64,000 nucleotides of DNA from Solibacillus sp. FSL K6-1523 (GTDB taxonomy: Bacteria; Bacillota; Bacilli; Bacillales_A; Planococcaceae), in assembly GCF_038005225.1 (NCBI RefSeq), contig NZ_JBBOSU010000001.1:3933501-3997500 (forward strand). The letters are read 5' to 3'. Positions within the stretch are counted from its first letter, which is position 1, and each line of letters begins with the position of its first letter. Below, piece after piece: positions 17,675 through 26,369 of this stretch. Made by a program: the position numbers and the translations under genes. Under the pieces are notes generated by a model. The model had not been told where the DNA came from and did not search any database. It saw only the letters and a program-made list of their open reading frames with translations.

Positions 17675-18604
17675 TTGGTAAAATTTATTATTAAACGATT
17701 ACTTTATATCGTTCTAGCAATGTATTTAATTATTACTGCGACATTTTTCTTAATGCAACTTGCACCAGGTAGTCCATTCGCGAGTGAACGTGACCTACCA
17801 CCTGCAATTGAAGAACAACTAAACGCAAAATATGGACTGGATAATCCTTGGTATATCCAATACAAAGATTATTTAGTCGATACGATGACTTTTGATTTTG
17901 GTGAATCCATGAAGTACACAGGACGATCAACGAATGACATTATTGCTGAAAGTTTCCCTGTATCTCTTGCTTTAGGTCTTCAAGCAATGATCTTAGCAAT
18001 TGGTCTTGGGATTTTACTAGGTGTCATATCTGCCCTGTATCACAATAAACTTCCAGACTATGCGGCTACAATCATTGCCGTGTTAGGAATTTCGGTTCCG
18101 TCATTTATTTTGGCAGGTTTACTTCAATATTATTTATCTTTCAAAGCGGGTTGGTTCCCGGTAAGTGGATGGAAAGGTTTCGCTTATACGATTTTACCGT
18201 CATTTGCGATTGCCATTACACACGCAGGCTTCATCGCCAAATTGACGCGTTCAAGTATGCTTGAGCAAAACAATAGTGATTACGTGAAACTCGCTCGTGC
18301 AAAAGGTCTTGGAAAGTGGACAGTTGTGTTCAAACATTCACTACGTAATGCACTATTACCAGTAGTGACGTATTTAGGACCTCTTTTTGCAGGAGTTATT
18401 ACAGGTAGTTTCGTAATTGAACAAATCTTTGCCGTTCCTGGACTTGGTCGCCATTTCGTAACAAGTATTACAAACCGTGACTATACAGTAATTATGGGAA
18501 CTACTGTGTTCTACTCACTTATTTTATTATTCGCTGTATTAATTGTAGATATTTTATATAGCGTGATTGATCCACGTATTAAATTGAAAGGAGCGAAAAA
18601 ATAA
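17675..18604 (+). CDS. oppB: Oligopeptide ABC transporter permease OppB
   Basis: This 309-residue binding-protein-dependent permease has six membrane helices. The N-terminal helix (IIKRLLYIVLAMYLI) is typical of OppB, and the EAA loop is ARAKGLGKWTVVFKHSLRNALLPVV near 210. Translation starts at TTG 17675 after AAAGGAGGT. With OppC it forms the membrane channel. The stop overlaps the oppC start (TAATG). Confidence 0.93.
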   Translation: MVKFIIKRLLYIVLAMYLIITATFFLMQLAPGSPFASERDLPPAIEEQLNAKYGLDNPWYIQYKDYLVDTMTFDFGESMKYTGRSTNDIIAESFPVSLALGLQAMILAIGLGILLGVISALYHNKLPDYAATIIAVLGISVPSFILAGLLQYYLSFKAGWFPVSGWKGFAYTILPSFAIAITHAGFIAKLTRSSMLEQNNSDYVKLARAKGLGKWTVVFKHSLRNALLPVVTYLGPLFAGVITGSFVIEQIFAVPGLGRHFVTSITNRDYTVIMGTTVFYSLILLFAVLIVDILYSVIDPRIKLKGAKK

Positions 18605-19539
18605 TGAATTTAGACAAACAACAAATTCCAAAAATTGCACCTGAAATGTTTGAAGTTGTCGGAAATCAAACGCAACAATCTGACGCACTCGCAAAAAAAC
18701 AAGTGTCCTTTTGGAAGGAAGTATTTTATCGCTTCTCTCATAATAAACTGGCGATTGTTGGCTTAATTATATTAATCTTCATTACATTAATGGCAGCTTT
18801 TGCTCCTGTATTTTCATCTTACAACTATGAAGAAAGTGTAGGTTTATATAATAGTGCACCATCTGCTACACACTGGTTTGGTACAGATGACCTTGCTCGT
18901 GACATATTCGTTCGTGCATGGGAAGGTGCTCGAATTTCATTATTTATCGGTATTGCTGCTGCTACCATTGATTTAATTATCGGTGTGTTATGGGGAAGTA
19001 TTGCCGGTCTTGCAGGTGGCCGTGTCGACAATATTATGATGCGTATCGCTGACGTGTTAACTGCCATTCCTTATTTACTTGTTGTTATTATTTTACTTGT
19101 AGTAATGGAGCCTGGTTTAGTGCCAATGATTATTGCTCTGTCGATTACCGGTTGGGTAAATATGGCGCGTATCGTTCGAAGTGAAGTGTTAAAAATTAAA
19201 AACCAAGAATATGTTTTAGCTGCTCGTACGTTAGGCGCAAACAATTGGCATATTATTAAACGCCACCTTATCCCAAATGCGATGGGTGCGATTTTAGTAA
19301 CAATGACAATGACAATTCCAAGTGCAATTTTCACAGAAAGTTTCCTAAGTTATTTAGGTTTAGGTGTTCAAGCTCCTTTAGCCAGCTGGGGTACAATGGC
19401 CTCTGAAGGTTTTAAAGCTTTAACATCTGCCCCGTGGCGATTATTGTTCCCTGCCCTATTAATCTCGGTAACAATTTTTGCGTTTAACGCAGTTGGAGAC
19501 GGGCTCCGTGACGCACTTGATCCGAAATTACGTAAATAA
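18604..19539 (+). CDS. oppC: Oligopeptide ABC transporter permease OppC
   Basis: The 311-residue permease has the long cytoplasmic N-terminus typical of OppC (about 45 residues), then six helices. HWFGTDDLARDIFVRAWEGAR near 95 is the OppC hallmark, and the EAA loop is AARTLGANNWHIIKRHLIPNAMG near 200. It pairs with OppB and is translationally coupled to it. Confidence 0.93.
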   Translation: MNLDKQQIPKIAPEMFEVVGNQTQQSDALAKKQVSFWKEVFYRFSHNKLAIVGLIILIFITLMAAFAPVFSSYNYEESVGLYNSAPSATHWFGTDDLARDIFVRAWEGARISLFIGIAAATIDLIIGVLWGSIAGLAGGRVDNIMMRIADVLTAIPYLLVVIILLVVMEPGLVPMIIALSITGWVNMARIVRSEVLKIKNQEYVLAARTLGANNWHIIKRHLIPNAMGAILVTMTMTIPSAIFTESFLSYLGLGVQAPLASWGTMASEGFKALTSAPWRLLFPALLISVTIFAFNAVGDGLRDALDPKLRK

Positions 19540-19553
19540 GGAGAGTGTACGAG

Positions 19554-20612
19554 ATGAAGAAAAAAGTATTAGAAGTGAAAGACTTACGTATTAATTTCAA
19601 AACGTACGCTGGTGTAGTCCAAGCTGTACGAGGTGTAAGTTTTGAATTATATGAAGGCGAAACTTTAGCCATCGTTGGAGAATCAGGCTCTGGTAAATCT
19701 GTTACGAGTAACGCTTTAATGAAGCTAATTCCACAGCCACCTGGTATTTATGCAGGTGGGCAAATTAATTTCCACGGAAAAGACATTATTCCTTTAACTG
19801 AAAAAGAAATGATGGCGGTTCGCGGAAATGATATCGCGATGATTTTCCAAGATCCAATGACTGCTTTAAACCCAACAATGCGCATTGGTAAGCAAATTAC
19901 TGAAGTGTTATTGAAGCATAAAAAAGTGAATTCACGCGATGCTGCAAAAGTACGTGCAATTGAATTGCTAGACCAAGTAGGAATTCCTTTCCCGGAGAAG
20001 CGTTACCGCGCATACCCACATGAATTATCTGGTGGTATGCGTCAACGTATTGTTATCGCAATTGCCCTTGCTGCAGATCCGAAGCTATTAATTGCCGATG
20101 AGCCCACAACAGCTTTGGACGTTACAATCCAAGCGCAAATTTTAGAGTTAATGAAAGAAATCCAAAAGAAGTCGAACACGTCGATTATTTTCATTACCCA
20201 TGACTTAGGTGTTGTAGCCAATATCGCTGACCGTGTTGCTGTTATGTACGCTGGACAAATTGTTGAGTACGGAACAGTAGAGGATATTTTCTACAATCCT
20301 AAACACCCTTACACTTGGGGCTTACTTGGTTCAATGCCCGATTTAAACAACAGTACGGACGAGCTATTACGCGCAATTCCAGGCTCACCTCCAAACTTAA
20401 TTGATCCACCAAAAGGCGATGCATTTGCACCTCGTAATGAGCATGCAATGAAAATCGATTTTGAAATGGAGCCGCCGATGTTTAAAGTATCGGATACACA
20501 TTCTGCGAAAACATGGCTTTTACACCCAGATGCACCAAAAATGCCACTCCCTGATGCAATCGCACGCCGCATCAAAGGCTATGAACTGGAGGGCAAAGCA
20601 AATGGCAAATAA
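19554..20612 (+). CDS. oppD: Oligopeptide ABC transporter ATPase OppD
   Basis: This ATPase of about 352 residues has Walker A GESGSGKS near residue 42, a Q-loop, signature LSGGMRQR near 160 and Walker B LLIADEPTTALDVT near 180. The C-terminal oligopeptide-transporter extension (NPKHPYTWGLLGSMP) is present. I prefer ATG 19554, 10 nt after AAGGAG; a GTG at 19545 is the alternative. It powers uptake with OppF. Confidence 0.93.
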   Translation: MKKKVLEVKDLRINFKTYAGVVQAVRGVSFELYEGETLAIVGESGSGKSVTSNALMKLIPQPPGIYAGGQINFHGKDIIPLTEKEMMAVRGNDIAMIFQDPMTALNPTMRIGKQITEVLLKHKKVNSRDAAKVRAIELLDQVGIPFPEKRYRAYPHELSGGMRQRIVIAIALAADPKLLIADEPTTALDVTIQAQILELMKEIQKKSNTSIIFITHDLGVVANIADRVAVMYAGQIVEYGTVEDIFYNPKHPYTWGLLGSMPDLNNSTDELLRAIPGSPPNLIDPPKGDAFAPRNEHAMKIDFEMEPPMFKVSDTHSAKTWLLHPDAPKMPLPDAIARRIKGYELEGKANGK

Positions 20613-21510
20613 AATTTTAGAAGTACAAGGCTTAAAACAACATTTCGGTACAGCAAAAGATCCGATTAAAGCGATTGATGGTATTAGCTTTGATGTTTAT
20701 GAAGGGGAAACTTTAGGATTAGTTGGAGAATCTGGTTGTGGTAAATCAACGACAGGTCGCTCAATTATCCGCCTTTATGACATTACAGAAGGTCAAATTA
20801 CGTTTAAAGGTCGCAATATTTCAGAGCTCAAATCACGTAAAGATTTAATGCAGTTTAACCGAGAAATGCAAATGATTTTCCAAGATCCATATGCATCATT
20901 AAATCCTCGTATGACAGCTGGTGAACTTATTGCTGAATCATTCGACATTCATGGTCTTTATAAAAATAAAGCAGAGCGACGTGAGAAAGTTGGTTCATTA
21001 CTTGAATCAGTAGGTTTAACGCGTGAGCATGCAAACCGCTATGCGCATGAATTTTCTGGTGGTCAACGTCAGCGTATCGGAATTGCCCGTGCACTTAGCT
21101 TAGACCCTAGCTTCATCATCGCGGACGAACCGATTTCAGCGCTGGATGTTTCGATTCAAGCGCAAGTCGTTAACTTATTGAAGCAACTGCAAAAAGAACG
21201 CGGCTTAACGTATTTATTTATTGCCCATGATTTATCAATGGTTAAATACATTTCAGACCGTATTGCTGTTATGTACCGCGGTAAAATTTTAGAACTTGGC
21301 TCTGCGGATGAGATTTACAATAATCCAATCCACCCATATACAAAATCATTACTATCAGCGGTTCCTCAGCCAAACCCTGAGTATGAGCGCAATCGTGTAC
21401 GTATCCCTTACAAACATACAGAGCACGATCCTGCTGCAAAAGTAATTGAAGCTCGCCCTGGTCACTTCGTCTTCGGTACAGAAGCACAAGCGAAAGAATG
21501 GGCTAAATAA
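20602..21510 (+). CDS. oppF: Oligopeptide ABC transporter ATPase OppF
   Basis: The 302-residue product starts at ATG 20602 (ANKILEVQGLKQHFG), with GGAGGG 8 nt upstream, and overlaps oppD by 11 bp. The frame is open further upstream inside oppD, but that part is not conserved. It has Walker A GESGCGKST, signature FSGGQRQR, Walker B FIIADEPISALDVS and the oligopeptide extension NPIHPYTKSLLSAVPQPNP. It is the last gene of oppABCDF. Confidence 0.93.
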   Translation: MANKILEVQGLKQHFGTAKDPIKAIDGISFDVYEGETLGLVGESGCGKSTTGRSIIRLYDITEGQITFKGRNISELKSRKDLMQFNREMQMIFQDPYASLNPRMTAGELIAESFDIHGLYKNKAERREKVGSLLESVGLTREHANRYAHEFSGGQRQRIGIARALSLDPSFIIADEPISALDVSIQAQVVNLLKQLQKERGLTYLFIAHDLSMVKYISDRIAVMYRGKILELGSADEIYNNPIHPYTKSLLSAVPQPNPEYERNRVRIPYKHTEHDPAAKVIEARPGHFVFGTEAQAKEWAK

Positions 21511-21525
21511 TTCGCAATAAACGTT

Positions 21526-21562
21526 AAAAGCACATCTCGTATTAAACCGAGATGTGCTTTTC
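21526..21562. terminator. Bidirectional terminator between oppF and pruA
   Basis: The 14-bp perfect stem AAAAGCACATCTCG / CGAGATGTGCTTTT (21526-21539, 21548-21561) lies between two convergent genes. Confidence 0.93.
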
Positions 21563-21568
21563 TACTTA

Positions 21569-23113
21569 TTAGAATGTTTCCGAAGTTGTTTTTGCTTGCA
21601 TGTGTAATGTTAAGTAATCAGGTCCGCCTGCTTTTGAATCCGTACCTGACATGTTGAAGCCACCAAATGGTTGATAGCCTACAATCGCACCTGTGCAACC
21701 GCGGTTAAAGTATAAATTTCCTACATGGAACTCATCACGCGCATATTCTAAATTCATACGATTTGTCGTGATAACTGCACCTGTTAAGCCGTATTCTGTG
21801 TTATTTGCAATCGCAATCGCTTCTTCAAATGTTTCCGCCTTTGTCATCGCTACGACAGGACCGAAAATTTCTTCCTGCATAATACGCGCTTTTGGATCAA
21901 CATCTGCAAATACTGTAGGGTTCACAAAGTAACCTACTGAATCATCTGAAGTTCCTCCTGCAATAAGACGTCCTTCCGTTTTACCAATTTCGATATATTC
22001 ACTAATCTTTTTAAATGCCGCCGAGTCAATAACTGTCGCCATAAAATTCGATGGATTGACTGGATCACCAATTGTCAGTTCTTTCGTTAATTCGCCTACA
22101 CGCTCAACTACTTGATCATACACATCTTTTACAATGACAACACGTGAACATGCAGAACATTTCTGACCTGAGAAGCCAAATGCCGATTTAACGATTGATT
22201 GTGCAGCAAGCTCTAAATCCGCCTCTTTATCCACAACCATCGTATCTTTACCGCCCATTTCAGCAATGACACGCTTAATCCAAATTTGGCCTTCATTTAA
22301 TTTTGATGCACGCTCATTAATACGTAAACCAACATCGCGTGAACCCGTGAAGCTAATGAAGCGCGTTTTCGGGTGATCCACTAAATAATCCCCTACTTCA
22401 GCACCATTTCCTGGGACATAATTGACAACGCCCGCTGGTAAGCCCGCTTCTTCAAGCACTTCAATAAATTTATACGCAACTACTGGTGTTGTAGAAGCTG
22501 GTTTTAATAATACTGTATTACCCGTTACAACAGCCGCAACCGTTGTACCCGCCATAATGGCAAATGGGAAATTCCAAGGCGAGATGACAATACCAATCCC
22601 AAGTGGAATATAATCATAACGATTGTATTCATTCGGACGGCTTTCTACTTTACGACCATCCTTCATTGTTAACATTTGACGTCCGTAATATTCTAGGAAA
22701 TCAATTGCTTCAGCTGTATCCGCATCCGCTTCATTCCAAGGCTTCCCTGCTTCTTTTGTTAACCATGCTGAAAATTCATGCTTGCGGCGACGAATGATTG
22801 TTGCTGCCTTAAATAAAACATCCGCACGAATTTCAGGCTTTACCTTTTTCCATGTTTGGAATGCTTTATCCGCTTCTTGCATTGCCTTTTCAGCTAATTC
22901 TTGTGAAGCTTTCGAAACAGAACCGATCACTTCTGTTTTGTTTGCTGGGTTATATGAAACGATTTTATCTTCAGTCGTAATGCGCTCGCCACCAATAATG
23001 AGTGGATATTCTGCGCCTAATTGTGCTTCTACTTTTGATAACGCCTCTAAATATGCGTTTTTATTTGCTTCTACCGAGAAATCTGTAAATGGTTCATGTT
23101 TGTAATCTATCAT
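21569..23113 (-). CDS. pruA: L-glutamate gamma-semialdehyde (P5C) dehydrogenase
   Basis: The 514-residue NAD-dependent aldehyde dehydrogenase belongs to the RocA/PutC group. The nucleotide-binding segment [14 protein letters not shown] is near 180, the glutamate motif [10 protein letters not shown] near 285, and the catalytic cysteine is in [15 protein letters not shown] near 320. It converts the product of proline dehydrogenase to glutamate. The nearby regulator, putB and putP make this a proline-use locus, so putC is an equally fitting name. A cre-like sequence (TGAAGCGCTTACA, one base short of consensus) is about 50 bp upstream. Confidence 0.93.
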   Translation of the reverse strand: MIDYKHEPFTDFSVEANKNAYLEALSKVEAQLGAEYPLIIGGERITTEDKIVSYNPANKTEVIGSVSKASQELAEKAMQEADKAFQTWKKVKPEIRADVLFKAATIIRRRKHEFSAWLTKEAGKPWNEADADTAEAIDFLEYYGRQMLTMKDGRKVESRPNEYNRYDYIPLGIGIVISPWNFPFAIMAGTTVAAVVTGNTVLLKPASTTPVVAYKFIEVLEEAGLPAGVVNYVPGNGAEVGDYLVDHPKTRFISFTGSRDVGLRINERASKLNEGQIWIKRVIAEMGGKDTMVVDKEADLELAAQSIVKSAFGFSGQKCSACSRVVIVKDVYDQVVERVGELTKELTIGDPVNPSNFMATVIDSAAFKKISEYIEIGKTEGRLIAGGTSDDSVGYFVNPTVFADVDPKARIMQEEIFGPVVAMTKAETFEEAIAIANNTEYGLTGAVITTNRMNLEYARDEFHVGNLYFNRGCTGAIVGYQPFGGFNMSGTDSKAGGPDYLTLHMQAKTTSETF

Positions 23114-23242
23114 TTATCATTACCTCCGATGGTTAGTGCATTATTTTTATGCGCCTTATGAAGCGCTTACAAGTTCATTGTGCAATAATTCATTGCTAAA
23201 ATCAACACATTTTTCTGAAAAGTTCAATTATACATCGGTATT

Positions 23243-23287
23243 TCTGTACCTGTCGCTTTGCTTCGGTACAAATACATTTGCTAAAAT
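23243..23287 (+). repeat. 45-bp hairpin segment shared with copy A of the intergenic repeat
   Basis: TCTGTACCTG, a variable part, CTTCGGTACAAATACATTTG and CTAAAAT match 15427-15472 with few changes. GTACC and GGTAC form a small stem. It lies between pruA and its divergent regulator, a region otherwise without recognisable sites. Confidence 0.7.
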
Positions 23288-23349
23288 AATAAAAAAATAT
23301 CTTACTCTTGATGCTCCATGCTAAGATATATGTAAGGAGGTTGCACCGT

Positions 23350-24645
23350 ATGAAACAACTTGATATTACGAATGTTTTTGAATTTATTACAGAAAAAATC
23401 GACATCGGCCTTTGTGCGATTGATGATAATGGACGTGTGATCGTCTTTAATAAAAAAATGCGAGATCTTACTGGTGAATCATTTGAACAAGTGACACAGC
23501 GCTTTGTCTCGCAATCACTGGATTTTAATTTAGAGCAAAACATGCTGCAAAAAGTTTTGGCTTCTGGTCAAGTAATTAGTCATGTGAAGCAAACGTTTTG
23601 GAATGCACAAGGTGAAGAAGTATCCATGATTAATGATTATTACCCCTTTACCCTAAATGACGAAACAAAAATTGCTATTCAGTTTTCGCGCGATGTAACA
23701 CAACAAGAATTTTTAATGGACCGACCGCTCAGCCGCTATGGCGCTCCGTTAACGTTTGATATTATTACCGCTGTTTCGAAATCGATGAAGCAAGTGATTC
23801 AACAAGCGAAAGTTGCGGCTTTTGGTCGGATTCCGGTCATGCTTGTTGGGGAATCCGGCACGGGTAAAGATATGATTGCTGAGGGAATTCATCACGAACT
23901 TGTCGAAAAGAACGATCGCTTTATTACACTTATTTGCCGTCGTAATGAGGAAACACTACTTACACAAATCGAAAAATACATTGCAGAAGAAAAAAAATAT
24001 ACATTCTTTGCGGAAAGAATTGAATTTTTATCCATGCCTGCTCAGGAACGCATTATTGAATTATTAGAATCTCATCAAGATCGCCATCATGTTTTCATTG
24101 CGAGTATTGGTGAGGATCCGATTGATTTAATTCAAAATGGACGCCTTTCTAAAAATCTATATTATTTATTTTCAAATTTAACGATTCAAGTACCATCATT
24201 GCGTGAACGTCGCGAAGATATTAAGCCGTTCATCGATGATTATTTTGCGCGCCGGCGTAGCAACTACGGGATTCATGTGAAGGGATTAGCCCCGGAAGTG
24301 GAGGAGCTCTTTCTTACATATGATTGGCCAGGCAATTTAAAAGAGCTTGAAGTTCTTCTTGATGATATTAGCGCATTGCTGACAAATGAGGAGTTTGTTG
24401 ATATGACGCTCGTTCCCGCTTATTTCAAGTGGAAATTGAATCAAGCACAGCCGATTTCACATGATACAGCTAATCTGTTTGATTTTTCCCATCAAGAATT
24501 GCAGCCGCTTGATGAATATATGCGAAAAGTGGAAGATCATTATATCCAACATGCGCTACAATTGAATGATGGAAATATTTCACAAACGGCAAAATCGCTC
24601 GGCATTCACCGTCAAGGCTTACAATATCGCTTGAAACGAAAATAA
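23350..24645 (+). CDS. PAS/AAA/Fis-type regulator of proline use (RocR-like, degenerate AAA domain)
   Basis: The 431-residue protein has a PAS sensor domain (about 8-115, IGLCAIDDNGRVIVFNKKM), an AAA domain (about 135-360) with Walker A VGESGTGKD, a conserved LRERREDI and WPGNLKEL, and a Fis-type helix-turn-helix at the end (GNISQTAKSLGIHRQGLQYR). This is the plan of RocR-type enhancer-binding activators. The ESELFG and GAFTGA motifs needed to contact sigma-54 are missing; where they belong the sequence is FITLICRRNEETLLTQIE. ATG 23350 follows AAGGAGG. The divergent pruA and downstream putB are the likely targets. Confidence 0.85.
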   Translation: MKQLDITNVFEFITEKIDIGLCAIDDNGRVIVFNKKMRDLTGESFEQVTQRFVSQSLDFNLEQNMLQKVLASGQVISHVKQTFWNAQGEEVSMINDYYPFTLNDETKIAIQFSRDVTQQEFLMDRPLSRYGAPLTFDIITAVSKSMKQVIQQAKVAAFGRIPVMLVGESGTGKDMIAEGIHHELVEKNDRFITLICRRNEETLLTQIEKYIAEEKKYTFFAERIEFLSMPAQERIIELLESHQDRHHVFIASIGEDPIDLIQNGRLSKNLYYLFSNLTIQVPSLRERREDIKPFIDDYFARRRSNYGIHVKGLAPEVEELFLTYDWPGNLKELEVLLDDISALLTNEEFVDMTLVPAYFKWKLNQAQPISHDTANLFDFSHQELQPLDEYMRKVEDHYIQHALQLNDGNISQTAKSLGIHRQGLQYRLKRK

Positions 24646-24662
24646 AATGCTTCACTTTCATG

Positions 24663-24702
24663 AAATCAACATTTTGATTTAGGTCAAAATGTTGATTTTT
24701 TT
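24663..24702 (+). terminator. Terminator of the regulator gene
   Basis: The 15-bp perfect stem AAATCAACATTTTGA / TCAAAATGTTGATTT (24663-24677, 24684-24698) is followed by TTTTT. Confidence 0.93.
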
Positions 24703-24752
24703 CGTGCTTCGAAGCAAATTTTACGTCAGAGTACAGCATACTTGTTTAGAAC

Positions 24753-24787
24753 CGCAAAATTTCTTTGCGTCATTTCTCAATTTTGCG
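24753..24787. promoter_or_regulatory. CGCAAA/TTTGCG repeats upstream of putB, possible activator site
   Basis: CGCAAA (24753-24758), TTTGCG (24764-24769) and TTTTGCG (24781-24787) form a perfect short inverted repeat plus a third half-site, about 180 bp before putB. This is a suitable enhancer distance for the upstream regulator (inference). No -24/-12 sigma-54 promoter was found between here and putB; the rest of the 320-bp region is AT-rich. Confidence 0.4.
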
Positions 24788-24967
24788 AAATTTCCCTCTT
24801 TTTATTATTCTAGTAAAAATTTTTTAGTATAAAAAAACGTTGATATAACTCAATTTCTCCGCTTAGAAGTTAGAAAATTCTAAATTAGTGTTTCCTTTTT
24901 TTATTTTTTTAATATATACTCACTTCAACGTTAGCATAATATTAAATTCACAGGGGGTTGCTTAAAT

Positions 24968-25942
24968 ATGACGTTAAAAGATTTCTTTATTGCTCTTTCA
25001 GAGAACCAAACTTTAAATTCTGTTGCACAAAAATACGGTTTTAAACTTGGGGCGCAAAGTGTCGTTGCAGGTACAAATATCGATGAAGTAGTCGCAAGTA
25101 TTAAAGAATTAAATGCTCAAGGTATTTCATGTACAGTTGATAATTTAGGGGAATTCGTTTTTGAAAAGTCTGCTGCACTTGAAGCAAAGGAACAAATTTT
25201 AACAGTCATTGAGCGTATTCACAGTGATAATTTACAAGCTCATATTTCATTAAAGCCATCTCAATTAGGCTTAGATATTGATTATGATTTTTGTTATGAC
25301 AACTTAGAAGAGATCGTTGCTACTGCATATAATTATCAAATTTTCGTTAACTTCGATATGGAAAATTATGCACGCCTACATCCTTCTTTCCAGCTACTTG
25401 AAAAATTAAGCGAACAATATAACAACATCGGTACCGTTATTCAATCTTATTTCTTTGAGTCAGATGAAAACGTAGATCGCTATAAAGACTACCGTTTACG
25501 CATTGTTAAGGGTGCTTACAAGGAGGATAGCTCGGTTGCCTTCCAAGCAAAAGAAGAGATTGACCGCAAATATATCGAGCATATTGAATATCATTTATTA
25601 CATGGGAAATTTACATCAATTGCAACGCATGATCACAATGTCATTAATCATGTAAAGCAATTTGTGAAAACGCATAATATTCCGTACGATAAATTTGAAT
25701 TCCAAATGCTGTATGGCTTCCGTAAAGAGTTGCAATTATCTCTTGCCGGGGAAGGCTATAACTTCTGTACGTATGTTCCTTTTGGTCATGATTGGTACGG
25801 GTACTTTATGCGCCGACTTGCAGAGCGTCCGCAAAATCTTTCGCTCATTTCAAAGCAAGTTTTCAATAAAAAATCAAATACAGTTCTTGCTGTTGCAGCT
25901 GGTGCCTTCTTACTAGGACGCGTGACAAAAAGAAAAAAATAA
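24968..25942 (+). CDS. putB: Proline dehydrogenase
   Basis: This 324-residue FAD-dependent TIM-barrel enzyme is of the short, monofunctional Bacillus type. SLKPSQLGLDID near 95, RIVKGAYKED near 180 and FEFQMLYGFRKELQ near 240 are family motifs, and YVPFGHDWYGYFMRRLAERP near the end binds the substrate carboxylate. It oxidises proline to P5C, which PruA then converts to glutamate. A final hydrophobic segment (LAVAAGAFLLGRV) may aid membrane contact. It is preceded by CAGGGGG. Confidence 0.92.
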   Translation: MTLKDFFIALSENQTLNSVAQKYGFKLGAQSVVAGTNIDEVVASIKELNAQGISCTVDNLGEFVFEKSAALEAKEQILTVIERIHSDNLQAHISLKPSQLGLDIDYDFCYDNLEEIVATAYNYQIFVNFDMENYARLHPSFQLLEKLSEQYNNIGTVIQSYFFESDENVDRYKDYRLRIVKGAYKEDSSVAFQAKEEIDRKYIEHIEYHLLHGKFTSIATHDHNVINHVKQFVKTHNIPYDKFEFQMLYGFRKELQLSLAGEGYNFCTYVPFGHDWYGYFMRRLAERPQNLSLISKQVFNKKSNTVLAVAAGAFLLGRVTKRKK

Positions 25943-26102
25943 TATTAGAGTGCTACTAAATTTTGCGTTGAGAGGGTCTAAAGTTACATGTTAAAATGAA
26001 TGAATTGTTATGAATCTATTTCGCTTTAGGCATCTCTTGTTCATTTTTTTCAGAGCTCTATTGGAAAGCTCATTTAAAATTTTTGACACCTACTGAGCAG
26101 AA

Positions 26103-26296
26103 AATCAATTACGCCTTAGCGTAATTGCGTCCAGATTTTTTCGAGTTCGCTCGAAAAACTTCCCTTAAAAATCTGTGACATCCGCCGGGGCTTAACTTGA
26201 TTCAGCTGAGGATTCGAACCCTCACTGAATAGAATTGCATCTCTTATGCATTCATCCCCACTTATAGAAGTAGAAGATATTTGCTGAATCAAGTTA
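26103..26296 (+). repeat. Structured intergenic repeat, copy B
   Basis: This copy has the best closing stem: AACTTGATTCAGC (26194-26206) is the exact complement of GCTGAATCAAGTT (26283-26295). Inside lies GAGGATTCGAACCCTC (26208-26223), which read on the minus strand looks like a tRNA T-arm. It sits in the 427-bp gap between putB and putP, which holds nothing else recognisable. Confidence 0.85.
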
Positions 26297-26369
26297 AAAT
26301 TCACAATTCTTTCATAACATATAGTGATGTAGGTATTCTGCTAAAGAAAAATACAAAGGAGCTGTTTTT

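Noticed and set aside
23158..23172. cre-like CcpA site upstream of pruA
   Set aside because: TGAAGCGCTTACA is one base short of the palindromic consensus; suggestive only.
26116..26304. Small minus-strand ORF (LNQVKPRRMSQIFKGSF...)
   Set aside because: It lies inside intergenic repeat copy B and recurs only because the repeat does; the conserved feature is RNA/DNA structure, not the frame.
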